Shown here: one piece after another, positions 43,773-52,565 of the stretch | How the letters are laid out: each line of letters opens with the position of its first letter | How positions within the stretch are numbered: the first letter of the stretch is position 1 | Source of the DNA: Paenibacillus_G elgii_A | GTDB lineage: Bacteria; Bacillota; Bacilli; Paenibacillales; NBRC-103111 | DNA: 64,000 bases | Direction: 5' to 3' | Assembly: GCA_042219835.1 (NCBI GenBank) | Contig: JBHJMN010000010.1 | Location: forward strand, 1 to 64,000 | The notes under the pieces: model-generated | What the model saw: only the letters and a program-made list of their open reading frames with translations | Database searches by the model: none | What the model was told of the DNA's origin: nothing | Translations under genes and position numbers: made by a program

Positions 43773-44163
43773 CCGCTCCCACTCCTTTCGTCATCTCAAA
43801 ACTGCCGTATTGCGATACGACGGTGAACGAAGCCAAAGCCTCGTCCCCCATAACCGTGATCTGCAGGTCCTGTACATCCCGAATCCGGTCATCCTGCAGC
43901 AGCGCGGACCGGATACGCCGCCCGAGCTCAACCTGCAGATACGCTTGCCCTTTTCCGGGAACCTCCGAAAGCTCGCATCCATGGTCCCCGCTGTATATGA
44001 GGTATTCAAAGCGTTCCGTCTGGAGAATTTTTTTGACAGCTTGTTTCACGGCCTCCAGCCCGTCCGTCATGCCGACGATCCGGTTCATGACCGGGTCGAG
44101 CCAATACGTCCGGCTCGGCTGCTGCACGGCCATCTGTGCAAATGTGCCGCCTTGTGGAATCAT
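43765..44163 (-). CDS. Phage tail protein XkdS-like (DUF2634, gp25-type)
   Basis: This 132-residue baseplate protein contains VKKILQTERFEYLIYSGDHG, the lysozyme-like gp25 core used in contractile-tail baseplates. It overlaps genes on both sides. Confidence 0.87.
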   Translation of the reverse strand: MIPQGGTFAQMAVQQPSRTYWLDPVMNRIVGMTDGLEAVKQAVKKILQTERFEYLIYSGDHGCELSEVPGKGQAYLQVELGRRIRSALLQDDRIRDVQDLQITVMGDEALASFTVVSQYGSFEMTKGVGAGV

Positions 44164-44492
44164 GCCGTCGCCACCCTGTCTATAATGAGATAGTTCAGTC
44201 CGCCTTGCATGCGGGCGAGAATCACCTTGTCGCCCTCCTCAAGCCCTCTCCTGACGACGATAGGCTCGGCAAGGGCCTCACTACCTCCGCCGGGATGCGT
44301 GTGTCTCAGGTCGATTTTAAGCTCGGTTAGCTGCTCCGGCATAACTAAAAAATCCTCTGTCAGTGTAAATCGTTGATCAACGAACACTTCCAAAGGATTT
44401 TTTTTCAAGACTTTTCCGAAAAGGATATACACGGGTTTTTCAGCTTCGACCGCGTCAAGCGCGGCACGTTTAATCGTGGCAAGCAAACTCAT
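44160..44492 (-). CDS. Phage tail protein XkdR-like (DUF2577)
   Basis: This 110-residue beta-rich protein carries VYILFGKVLKKNPLEVFVDQ and RRGLEEGDKVILARMQGGLN, as in the XkdR family. It lies between the LysM/XkdQ pair and the gp25-like gene with ATGA overlaps. Confidence 0.86.
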   Translation of the reverse strand: MSLLATIKRAALDAVEAEKPVYILFGKVLKKNPLEVFVDQRFTLTEDFLVMPEQLTELKIDLRHTHPGGGSEALAEPIVVRRGLEEGDKVILARMQGGLNYLIIDRVATA

Positions 44493-45478
44493 GCCTTTGC
44501 ATCCCCTTTCCTGATATCGACAAGATCAAGCGTCATCGTATGATCGGCTCCCTCGAATTTGTGCGTGCATTCATTGACCAAAAACTGCTGATCGATTCCG
44601 ATCTCTTCAATGAGAATCTGGATGCCGCACCCGGCGCGGACCCGGATATCTCCGATCGCCTCGATTTGAAAGCTTCGTTCGACCCTGTTTTTGAGCTTCA
44701 AGAGGTTTTCCATAGACTTGTTGATCATGGCCGCATTTGCCTTCTCATCTGCCGTTTGATATAGCTGGAGAAGCCCCCATTTCGCGATATTCGCACTATC
44801 TCTCAGCAAGTATATACCGCGTTCGCCCTTCTCCTTGTCGTCCTTGGCTATCTTCACCTGATTGTACGAGTTTTCGATACTTTCCTTTTGCTTATAGTCG
44901 TATACAAGACTCGTATCTCCGAGGTAAAAATCAAGCATCATATCTTTGATATTGGTCAAGCGTAGCTCCCCGAAGTCGTCATAAAGCACAAAAGTTTCCA
45001 AGGTTGCTACCCGCGTATCTTGGAGCAGCTTAGTGATGATATCCAGAATTTTCGAATTGTCCTCGGCAATTTTCGGAAAGACATGCTTCGTGTCAGCCAG
45101 CTTCCCCAACCTCAAATTGAAGTCCTTCGCGAATCGCTGGATAGCTTGGGTGGCCGTTTTGTTTTTGTCGATCAAATGGTCATTCGCCATCAAATACCGA
45201 ATTTGATCGTAGGCTGTAATTTTCACATCTTCGGCCCGACCCTTTTCTATGGTGAAAATGTACCCATAGAAAACCTTGGCTTCGCCTTTCGTGACCTGAA
45301 TGATATCGCCTACCTTATATTTGAATTCCTTGGCTTCATAAAACCCGCCCTTGATCATAGTCATTTCAAAGCTGGAGGCCCGGCCGACTCGGGCGGTTTT
45401 ATAGGTTGCTTCGGAGACGATCCCGGAGATATCCCAGACATACCCATCCCTATTGTCTATTTCAATTTGGAGCTGCAT
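44489..45478 (-). CDS. Phage tail hub protein XkdQ/YqbQ-like
   Basis: This 329-residue protein resembles the gp27/gpD-type hub: QLQIEIDNRDGYVWDISGIV at the start, then KVGDIIQVTKGEAKVFYGYI and a beta-rich C terminus. AAAGGGG eight bases before ATG 45478 sets the start; an upstream GTG overlaps the LysM gene. Hub proteins link tube and baseplate. Confidence 0.86.
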   Translation of the reverse strand: MQLQIEIDNRDGYVWDISGIVSEATYKTARVGRASSFEMTMIKGGFYEAKEFKYKVGDIIQVTKGEAKVFYGYIFTIEKGRAEDVKITAYDQIRYLMANDHLIDKNKTATQAIQRFAKDFNLRLGKLADTKHVFPKIAEDNSKILDIITKLLQDTRVATLETFVLYDDFGELRLTNIKDMMLDFYLGDTSLVYDYKQKESIENSYNQVKIAKDDKEKGERGIYLLRDSANIAKWGLLQLYQTADEKANAAMINKSMENLLKLKNRVERSFQIEAIGDIRVRAGCGIQILIEEIGIDQQFLVNECTHKFEGADHTMTLDLVDIRKGDAKA

Positions 45479-45483
45479 GGAAG

Positions 45484-46242
45484 TCACCCCTTTGGCGGAA
45501 GTTTCAAGACCCTACCGGGCAGCAGGCGCGTAGTTTCGGCGTCCGTAATCCCGTTCAATTTCTGAATATCGCGGGCTCGGTGTGTATCTCCATAGAACCT
45601 CTTGGAAACCTTGTTCAAGGTATCGCCCGAAACCATTGTGTACGTCTCAGGCATAACCCTTTCGTCCGGCCGGGCGGGCGGCTGCTGGACAAGGACCTTT
45701 TCCCCATTAGGCTGCGCTTGGAACTTGGACAATCGGGCCGAGTAGAACACATATTCCTTGAGCGAAAGTGTATATTCAATGTCCCCCGGTGATCCGGCGA
45801 CCTCTTTCCATTCGAATGACTCGATTGAGGCGGGGATACTTATGTCTGCTGTTTTCTTGCTTTCTGTTTGATACTTATACTCAGCATACGAACCAATATA
45901 AATAAACCGGATAGGATGCTTCGTTTCCATCCATTTTCTGATCATACCCACATACCACATCGGTTCGAACAATGGAACTTTTTCGATGATATATGGTACC
46001 TTAAACGTCGGATCAGGACGTGCCGGAAAAATGCTATTAAATTTTATCTCGCGAAGTCCCGGATTCTTGATCACATTGATTTCACCCGCTCGCGTCTCCT
46101 CAGTCCCGCCGCCCTTGCCAACAATGTCATACGTCTTCCCTTTTCCGGTCTCCCGAACCTCGATTGATTCGGGATTGATGGGTATCTGGAATCCCTCGGC
46201 CCCATTGTTATAGCTCAAATTGATTTGATATACCGTGCTCAT
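45484..46242 (-). CDS. LysM-domain tail protein (XkdP-like)
   Basis: This 252-residue protein ends with a LysM domain (ETYTMVSGDTLNKVSKRFYG at residues 200-250). The N-terminal part matches tail-tube-initiator proteins (LSYNNGAEGFQIPINPESIE). It sits between the tape measure and hub genes, the normal place for gp53-like proteins. Its stop overlaps the hub gene frame. Confidence 0.88.
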   Translation of the reverse strand: MSTVYQINLSYNNGAEGFQIPINPESIEVRETGKGKTYDIVGKGGGTEETRAGEINVIKNPGLREIKFNSIFPARPDPTFKVPYIIEKVPLFEPMWYVGMIRKWMETKHPIRFIYIGSYAEYKYQTESKKTADISIPASIESFEWKEVAGSPGDIEYTLSLKEYVFYSARLSKFQAQPNGEKVLVQQPPARPDERVMPETYTMVSGDTLNKVSKRFYGDTHRARDIQKLNGITDAETTRLLPGRVLKLPPKG

Positions 46243-48647
46243 TAGCCGTATACTCCTTTGACGGAAATTTGAATTTCCTTTTCCATGTAGTCTCGAACCT
46301 TGGAAACGATGGTATCCGCACTATCCGGGCTCTCGACGGGCCCAGTAGTCACATGAACACTCGGTGTCAGCGTCACAAAGTTTTGGATGCTTTGAATTTC
46401 AGCCAAGTCCCGCATGACCTTAAGGTCTTCGCTGGAAATTTCGACTTTGTCCTTGATCTTGCCGACTTCATTCACACGATTGATATTTTGGTTGCCGTTC
46501 AACAGCTTCGACATGTCTGCCCCCGGCGCTTGGAACGAAAGATTGTTGACAAATGCGGCTCCTTTTTTGTATCCATAGTCAAATTCGTTTTTGAGGTTTT
46601 TTTCCTGCATTCGGTCTATTTTAAAGACATCTTTATCACTAACCGGCTCCGTCATTTGATCCATGAGCTCCTGAATTTTATCGCTCATGGCGTGAACGTT
46701 GTTGGTATCAAACAATTCGACTTGGCCGAGATCCACACCGGTAAGTTCTTTGATTTTTTTGCTTAGCCAATCGAAACCTTTTAGGACGCCGTTCACCGCA
46801 TCGAGGATCGTTTTCATGAACCCGCCCGCAAACTCCTCGGCGCTTCGAAGCATGTTCTGCACATGTCCGCCGAACGTCTTCGCAAGGTCGTATACGAGCT
46901 TCTTCACGGCGTATGTTGGATCGATAAAAAGATTCCCCAAAAACTCCGCGAAACTGGCGAAGATGTTCCACATGAAAGCGACCTGGTTGTAAATACTACC
47001 GACGAGAACCATGAAAGCCCCGGCAATCACGCCGACTACTTGCTCCCCAGTAACTCCCATCTGAATGAACTGATAGGCTAGGAAGGCAACAAGAACGCCT
47101 AGAAGTATGATCGGCCAATTTAGCGTTGCCCAAATTGCAGCCTGGATAATCAGCGGTTGGATTGCGGCCCACAAAGACGTGACCATAGCCCAAATACTCG
47201 GTATCAACGCTGCCGTAATAGCTGCGGCGACACCTATCAAAATCGAACTAATCAACGGCCAATTTGCCTGTATCACGTTCCAAATCCATAGGGCGGTATT
47301 TGCGAGCGTGGTAAACAGCATTGTAACGACCCGAAGCGCCGTGGCAAGCCCATCGAAGAAAGGTTGAAACTTACCTTCCTGAAACATATTGTTGAGCAAC
47401 GTAATCAGCGGCAGCAACGCTGCCGTCGCCCCTTGGCCCGCATCGGCCAATGTGGATTTGATGTTATTGCCGAGAGAAGCCGCCTGACTCGCCGGGCTCG
47501 CGAGCATCTTTTCAAATGATGCTTGGCCCATCTTCTGCTTCTCAAGCAGCTTGTCAAACGCCACCACAAAATTTTTCATATCTCCAGCCTTCCCGAGCTC
47601 ATCGATTTTAAAGGCCCGGATATCCGTCTTGGACATATTGAACCTCTCTGCCAACGATACAATATCGCCGGACATTGCCTCTTTGAGTGAAAACGCTGCG
47701 CCCTCCATGCCGTTCCCCGCGCTGTCAAATGCATTCAAGCGCTGAGCCAGGTTATTCAACTTCGTCAGCGTCTCTACGTCTTGTGTTGTCGAAAAGAATG
47801 ACAGCGTCCCTTTCATGGCCTCATTCACGTCCGTACCCGCTTTGATCGCGTCTTTTTTGAACTTCTGGAACATAGCCGCACCGAGCTGATCGTCGCCGGT
47901 TCGCGCCTTGAACATGTCCTCCATCTTGGCCTGTTCCATCGAGCCGCCTATCGTTGAGGAAACAAGTCCCTTTGCAGCTTGGATGCCAAGATAGGCCGCC
48001 GCGATGCCTTTCAATTGGCCCAGAAGCCCACCGGCTTGGTTTCCTCCTTGCTGAATTCTCCGGTTTAATTCTGCTTGTAGATCAATAATTCTTTGTTCCA
48101 GTGCCGCGATCCGTTGTAGTGCTGATTGCAAGGATGCCGTATCTCCCGCTCCCGGCAGATTTTGACGTAGCCGCCGAATCGCCATCAAAAGTTGTAAGAC
48201 CAGCCGACGAAGATTTTCCAGCATAGTCGTGACCATATGAGGAAGTTGGATTTGGATAGTAGCCGTGATTGTCCCAAGCTGCTGCTCAATCCGGGTCCTA
48301 ATATTTGCGGCGTCCGTAATGGCCTGTGAAGCGTTCAAAGTGACCCTAACGGCCGTCCGCCCTAGAGCTGATTGGATGCGCGCTTGAATCTCTGAAATCC
48401 TCCGTAGCACGTCATTTGCATTTATCACAACATTCAGGGCAGCGCCGCCCATAGTTCGAATGCGTTCCCTCACCTGCTCAATTCGAGATAGTGCTGTTGT
48501 CATGTCCACATCAAGCACCAGTCTGGATTGCAGCGCTTGTTTCAATCTTTCAGCCATCGTTAACACTGAACGCATGGACTGTTGCGCGGTGACAAGAGTC
48601 GAGGAAAAACTATCAAAAAGTTGCAAAGTCGCGCCGACTGTAGCCAA
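46242..48647 (-). CDS. Tape-measure protein (XkdO-like)
   Basis: This 801-residue protein has long coiled-coil stretches (residues 1-210), a conserved middle (AAYLGIQAAKGLVSSTIGGS) and a hydrophobic block at 430-560 with several membrane-like segments. The length of a tape measure sets tail length, about 0.15 nm per residue, which would give roughly 120 nm (an estimate). It lies right after the tail chaperone pair apart from the inserted cargo gene. Confidence 0.92.
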   Translation of the reverse strand: MATVGATLQLFDSFSSTLVTAQQSMRSVLTMAERLKQALQSRLVLDVDMTTALSRIEQVRERIRTMGGAALNVVINANDVLRRISEIQARIQSALGRTAVRVTLNASQAITDAANIRTRIEQQLGTITATIQIQLPHMVTTMLENLRRLVLQLLMAIRRLRQNLPGAGDTASLQSALQRIAALEQRIIDLQAELNRRIQQGGNQAGGLLGQLKGIAAAYLGIQAAKGLVSSTIGGSMEQAKMEDMFKARTGDDQLGAAMFQKFKKDAIKAGTDVNEAMKGTLSFFSTTQDVETLTKLNNLAQRLNAFDSAGNGMEGAAFSLKEAMSGDIVSLAERFNMSKTDIRAFKIDELGKAGDMKNFVVAFDKLLEKQKMGQASFEKMLASPASQAASLGNNIKSTLADAGQGATAALLPLITLLNNMFQEGKFQPFFDGLATALRVVTMLFTTLANTALWIWNVIQANWPLISSILIGVAAAITAALIPSIWAMVTSLWAAIQPLIIQAAIWATLNWPIILLGVLVAFLAYQFIQMGVTGEQVVGVIAGAFMVLVGSIYNQVAFMWNIFASFAEFLGNLFIDPTYAVKKLVYDLAKTFGGHVQNMLRSAEEFAGGFMKTILDAVNGVLKGFDWLSKKIKELTGVDLGQVELFDTNNVHAMSDKIQELMDQMTEPVSDKDVFKIDRMQEKNLKNEFDYGYKKGAAFVNNLSFQAPGADMSKLLNGNQNINRVNEVGKIKDKVEISSEDLKVMRDLAEIQSIQNFVTLTPSVHVTTGPVESPDSADTIVSKVRDYMEKEIQISVKGVYG

Positions 48648-48665
48648 TTAGCACCCCTTCTTTCG

Positions 48666-48693
48666 GGCATAAAAATAGCGCCCGGCTGGGCGC
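48666..48693 (-). terminator. Terminator of the inserted surface-protein gene
   Basis: GCGCCC (48678-48683), GGCT and GGGCGC (48688-48693) form a stem; the minus-strand tail is TATTTTTATG. Confidence 0.75.
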
Positions 48694-49473
48694 TTATTTA
48701 AGGATTCCTGCTTTCTGCAGGTCCGCAATATTGAAATAGTTTCCTTTTTCGTATTTCTTAATTTTCACTCCGTTACTTGTGGTTTCCCCACCTTCTTGGT
48801 CTCTCCAGCCATCAGGCAGAGGAAAACGGAAATATTCCTTCTGGGTGGTAAGGAGGGGGTTTGTTTTATAGACAAAATCCTTGTTTTCATATAGCACATC
48901 AGCGTCGTAAATTTTCCCTAAGATATCTGACCCTATCCATCCCTCGGACAATTTAGGAGGTAATTCGGACTTTCTTTGCAGCTTCCCTAAAATTAAAGCC
49001 ACGTCATCCTCATCCGTGAACCGTCCTTTATATTTATCGTCTTTGTCATAGGCGTACAGCACGAACTGGCCGTTCTCCTCGACCAAACCTTTCGGCTCAA
49101 CCGTTTTCGTACCCGGCAACAATGAGATATTACCGCTAGGTGTCCCTTTCGTACCGGCTGCCGCTTCTGGATGCAAGTCTCTTACCTGTGTCGTTTCGTT
49201 GCCGGAAGCAACTCCCGTAACGATCTCCACACGTTTCGCAGCGTCGTTCCATTTATAGGAAACGCCTGTCAGATCCCCCAGCTTAGCCAAAGGCACATAC
49301 GTACTGCCTTCATAGTTCAAAATCGGAGCAGCGGCGTCCTTGTATTCTTTTCCATTCACAACGATAGGATAGGCGACCTCGGTAAGGATATATTGCTTTA
49401 CCGCCGCAGCTCCTGCCGTCGCGGTCATTGTCAGAACACTACCTATCAATATTCCTGCAGCCAGCTTTTTCAT
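48694..49473 (-). CDS. Secreted stalk-domain protein inserted in the tail operon (moron)
   Basis: This 259-residue protein begins MKKLAAGILIGSVLTMTATA, a signal peptide. Residues about 35-88 (YPIVVNGKEYKDAAAPILNY then VPLAKLGDLTGVSYKWN) match the copper-amine-oxidase N-terminal stalk domain common on Bacilli surfaces. The rest is hydrophilic. It is not a tail part, has its own terminator, and its AGGAGG ribosome site lies in the arm of a long hairpin. It is most likely cargo expressed apart from the late genes. Confidence 0.8.
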   Translation of the reverse strand: MKKLAAGILIGSVLTMTATAGAAAVKQYILTEVAYPIVVNGKEYKDAAAPILNYEGSTYVPLAKLGDLTGVSYKWNDAAKRVEIVTGVASGNETTQVRDLHPEAAAGTKGTPSGNISLLPGTKTVEPKGLVEENGQFVLYAYDKDDKYKGRFTDEDDVALILGKLQRKSELPPKLSEGWIGSDILGKIYDADVLYENKDFVYKTNPLLTTQKEYFRFPLPDGWRDQEGGETTSNGVKIKKYEKGNYFNIADLQKAGILK

Positions 49474-49479
49474 AGTGTC

Positions 49480-49526
49480 GGGCCTCCTGATAGAATGATT
49501 TGCTTCCTATTCTATCAGGAAGGCCC
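49480..49526 (-). promoter_or_regulatory. Long hairpin that hides the ribosome site of the moron gene
   Basis: The 17-base arm at 49480-49496 pairs with the 18-base arm at 49509-49526 (GGGCCT with AGGCCC, CCTGATAGAAT with ATTCTATCAGG, one bulged A), leaving a 12-base loop. The AGGAGG at 49483-49488 on the minus strand lies inside it, ten bases before ATG 49473. Transcripts arriving from the tail chaperone would therefore fold the site away. Confidence 0.78.
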
Positions 49527-49547
49527 TGACATTTCCATATTTTACGT

Positions 49548-50131
49548 TTATTTTGACTGGAGTTGCTTTTCTTTTTCAATCCGGATAGCAATCATGGCAT
49601 AGATAGCTGCCCTTTCGCGCCGAGACATTGCCATGAGATTATGCGGTAAGATGTGAAGTTCGTGGAGGGCGTAGTAGGCGTAATTCGCATCGCCGTCGCC
49701 CTCGTTGATTAGTTTTTTACTTCGTCAACCAGCTCGTTCATATCTTTGTCAAAGCCGTTGAGCTCCTGCACCTTTTGGAGAAGGTTGGCATACTCCCCCG
49801 GAAGCAGCATTTTGCGAAGCAGCGCTTCGGCTCCAAGCACACCATACGATTGTTGCAATTCTGCATCCTTCAAATTAGGGAATACGACGCTGTTCACGGC
49901 CAGTTTTGCGATATACTCGTTCTGATCGACTTCGGTCGTGAAGCTGCCGCCTTTGCCTTTGACCCGCGTCGTGACGGCTTTGCGCACCGCCTCGTTTTCC
50001 TCCTCCGTCATACTACGGAGACGCCACGGCACCGGAGCGCCGTTTTGGTCCTTAAACCGCTCGGAAATGACAACTTCCTCGATTGTGTTTGTTACTGCAT
50101 TTTGGGCAAAAAATACGCTTAAATCGTTCAT
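49548..50131 (-). CDS. Tail assembly chaperone, -1 frameshift product (gpGT-like)
   Basis: A heptamer A AAA AAC lies at 49712-49718, read in the zero frame as GTA AAA AAC TAA. A shift to -1 gives VKKLINEGDGDANYAYYALH and runs on to a stop at 49548-49550, adding 54 residues to the short form (194 in total). The extension begins right at the zero-frame stop and ends before the moron gene. This is the gpG/gpGT arrangement known for many tailed phages. Confidence 0.8.
49709..50131 (-). CDS. Tail assembly chaperone, short form (XkdN-like)
   Basis: This 140-residue zero-frame product begins MNDLSVFFAQNAVTNTIEEV and ends ELVDEVKN. GGAGGTAA eight bases before ATG 50131 sets the start. It lies between tube and tape measure genes, where tail chaperones sit. 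The stop at 49709-49711 directly follows the slippery heptamer. Confidence 0.87.
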   Translation of the reverse strand: MNDLSVFFAQNAVTNTIEEVVISERFKDQNGAPVPWRLRSMTEEENEAVRKAVTTRVKGKGGSFTTEVDQNEYIAKLAVNSVVFPNLKDAELQQSYGVLGAEALLRKMLLPGEYANLLQKVQELNGFDKDMNELVDEVKN

Positions 50132-50147
50132 GATCAATTACCTCCAA

Positions 50148-50606
50148 TTAAATTTTTTTGAATTTGTTTTCGAATTCCACTCCGGAGAAAGTGAAAGAAA
50201 CCTCTTCCTCCAGCGTATCGCTTCCGGTATCAAGAGACGCCATGATGACGCTGTCTAGGTTCACGTCTTTCAAGATCACCGCTTGCTTTCCAATAGACGA
50301 GGAAGGGTCCTCGTTCATGACTGTGATATCGAAATATGGATCGACGCCCTTTTCGACGTATTGCATCATGAGGTCCCGGAAGAAAGAAGTCACGTAGTAA
50401 ATCGTCATGCTGCCTGTACCTTTCCAGCCCTTCGCCTTCACCTGCGTTCCACGCTTGCCTAGCGCCTTGATTTCGGCCTTTTCCTTCTCGATCTTAGCCT
50501 CCAGCTTCTTGATGTAGAACATTTCCTCGTTCACTTTGTTGACCGTGGCATATGCTCGGCCCGCTTGACCGCTGATAGTATCTTTGGCGCTCAAAAATTG
50601 TGCCAT
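50148..50606 (-). CDS. xkdM: Phage tail tube protein (XkdM family)
   Basis: This 152-residue protein begins MAQFLSAKDTISGQAGRAYA and has family marks KGTGSMTIYYVTSFFRDLMM and EEEVSFTFSGVEF. It forms the inner tube of the contractile tail and directly follows the sheath gene. Confidence 0.92.
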   Translation of the reverse strand: MAQFLSAKDTISGQAGRAYATVNKVNEEMFYIKKLEAKIEKEKAEIKALGKRGTQVKAKGWKGTGSMTIYYVTSFFRDLMMQYVEKGVDPYFDITVMNEDPSSSIGKQAVILKDVNLDSVIMASLDTGSDTLEEEVSFTFSGVEFENKFKKI

Positions 50607-50607
50607 G

Positions 50608-51924
50608 TTACTTCACCGTCACTTTCATGTAGATTTTTTCGATGGAATCGACCGGCTGGATGTGTAGCTCAACATACACACTATCGCTGTCCTGCCCCTG
50701 AATTACCTGCAGGTCTGATTGAGCATCAAAATTTTGGATCGCTGAATTCGCCTGTAGCGCTCTCAGGTAAGTGACAATTTCATTCCAGAGCAATGTCCTG
50801 CCGTCTTCGTCGTTACTCACCTTGCCGATGTAATACGCCTCGAAAATTTGCTTGATATCGTTGCCGATGCCATCAAGCACGCGGATCACGCGGTTTTTGG
50901 AGAACGCTTTGCCCTTCGTCGGCAGGAAGCTTTTGAACGTGTTCATGTCCTGCTCAATGATCGCCCGGCCTTTATTTTGAACGAAAACTATTTCCCCATT
51001 TTGCAGCGCGGCCACAATCTGGGCGTTGGTATAGCGCACATTCACGTCAACCGCGTCGTCATACGCTTGGTATGTGAGTGATTGATTTACCTGCGCCCCG
51101 GCCGTCGCCGCCGCTACCCAAACCGTCGCTTTCGTTGCATCCAGAACGGTACCATCCGTAAGCACGACACCGTTTTTGACGCTGATCACGCCCTCAAAAT
51201 CGGCCGCCGGATAGTTTTCAAGAACCGCCTGTACCTTCTTGCCTTCCGTGTCTCTAAGCCGCTTCACAAACGCCGTATAGACCGATTTCAGCGCGGCGTC
51301 GCTGGACACAAGAGCCATCGTATGGAAATCGAATACTTCGACGGCTCCGAGGTAATCGGTATGGTCCTGATTCGTTACGGTGCCGTCTGCACCGCCGGTG
51401 AACGAAACGCCCGCCGTCGTCGCCAAATCGCCCTTGTCGCTGAATTCGACCCAATCGTTCGCTTCCAGCTCTGCGTTGTTGGCCACCGTCTGAGAGTCGA
51501 CGACTTGACCGGCCAGCAGCGTCTTCACGTCAAATTTCGTACTGTCGTCGATATTCGCCTGAACGACGACGGATAGATCATTGCCGCGCACGCCGCCGTG
51601 CTTGGCCGTCACCTTCAACGCGCCGACCGTCGCGGACGCCTTCGTTCCTGTGTTCAAACGATACAGCAACACGGTCCTTGCCCGCTTCAAAGCCTCCCGG
51701 ACCAACAGTAGCTGCGGCGCTGCGATATCGTAGCCAAGAACCGCCTTCACATCGTCGCCTACGTTGATCGTCAGCACCTTTTTCGCTTCGCCCCACCCGA
51801 GCGGCAGCGCCATTGTCATAATGCCGCGGTCCCCGGCTGTCCCGACCGGCTTACCCTCGCCCACGAAGTTGATGTACACCCCAGGGCGAACTTTATTTTG
51901 TGTCGTCCATGTTCCGCCTGCCAT
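50608..51924 (-). CDS. xkdK: Phage tail sheath protein (XkdK family)
   Basis: This 438-residue protein begins MAGGTWTTQNKVRPGVYINF, the typical sheath start, and ends with a beta-rich C-terminal domain (DSVYVELHIQPVDSIEKIYM). It contracts during infection. Its presence shows a contractile (myovirus-like) tail. Confidence 0.94.
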   Translation of the reverse strand: MAGGTWTTQNKVRPGVYINFVGEGKPVGTAGDRGIMTMALPLGWGEAKKVLTINVGDDVKAVLGYDIAAPQLLLVREALKRARTVLLYRLNTGTKASATVGALKVTAKHGGVRGNDLSVVVQANIDDSTKFDVKTLLAGQVVDSQTVANNAELEANDWVEFSDKGDLATTAGVSFTGGADGTVTNQDHTDYLGAVEVFDFHTMALVSSDAALKSVYTAFVKRLRDTEGKKVQAVLENYPAADFEGVISVKNGVVLTDGTVLDATKATVWVAAATAGAQVNQSLTYQAYDDAVDVNVRYTNAQIVAALQNGEIVFVQNKGRAIIEQDMNTFKSFLPTKGKAFSKNRVIRVLDGIGNDIKQIFEAYYIGKVSNDEDGRTLLWNEIVTYLRALQANSAIQNFDAQSDLQVIQGQDSDSVYVELHIQPVDSIEKIYMKVTVK

Positions 51925-52143
51925 CTATTCCGCCGCCTCCCTCAAAAATGCCTCGATCTTTTGTTTGACCTGATCGGTCGTGTATGTTTCTTCATCCCGC
52001 AGCAACGCATTCAATACGTCTTTTTGCAGCGCCGAAAAAAGCTTCGACTCTAAAAACTGCTGCTTCGTGAATGTCGGCAGCTTGGTGAATATCGGCTCCG
52101 GCGTCGTCACTTCCGTTGCTTCTTCCGCTTGGTATTCAGTCAT
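51925..52143 (-). CDS. Hypothetical phage protein, 72 residues
   Basis: This acidic small protein begins MTEYQAEEATEVTTPEPIFT and has a helical C-terminal part (FTKQQFLESKLFSALQKDVL, LRDEETYTTDQVKQKIEAFL). It lies one base from the sheath gene and overlaps the terminator-type gene upstream. Function unknown, possibly sheath assembly. Confidence 0.75.
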   Translation of the reverse strand: MTEYQAEEATEVTTPEPIFTKLPTFTKQQFLESKLFSALQKDVLNALLRDEETYTTDQVKQKIEAFLREAAE

Positions 52144-52564
52144 TTCGGACGTATTCCTCCTGTTTTAAAAGTTGCATCGTTGGCCCGGCCACCTTTGGCC
52201 GCATCATATGCACCTCGAAAGTCATGAAAAAATGGAGCACATCGTCTATGATCTCGGCCCGCATCCCGGTTCCCCGGTAGGTCGTTCCGTCCCATTTGAT
52301 GTATTCCATATTTTCATACAGTTGATCGCGAACCCGTTCACATTCCCTTTTCAGTTCCGTACTGTCGCGGTCCGGATAAAAGTGTATGTCGAACATAGCC
52401 GAGCGGATATACCTTCGATTGATCCCGCGCTGTTGCGAGCTGCCTATCTGTAAAACAAAAAAAGCAGGCTCGGTAAAGCCCTGCTCGATCCGCTCAGTGT
52501 AAAAGTTCATGGCCGGGAATAAATCCGACAGCCGCTTCGTAATGCCGTTCAAGATTTCTTCCAT
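52136..52564 (-). CDS. Phage tail terminator-family protein
   Basis: This 142-residue protein begins MEEILNGITKRLSDLFPAMN and shows PAFFVLQIGSSQQRGINRRY and AMFDIHFYPDRDSTELKREC. Its position just before the sheath suits the tail terminator or completion protein of PBSX-like phages. Confidence 0.8.
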   Translation of the reverse strand: MEEILNGITKRLSDLFPAMNFYTERIEQGFTEPAFFVLQIGSSQQRGINRRYIRSAMFDIHFYPDRDSTELKRECERVRDQLYENMEYIKWDGTTYRGTGMRAEIIDDVLHFFMTFEVHMMRPKVAGPTMQLLKQEEYVRND

Positions 52565-52565
52565 C

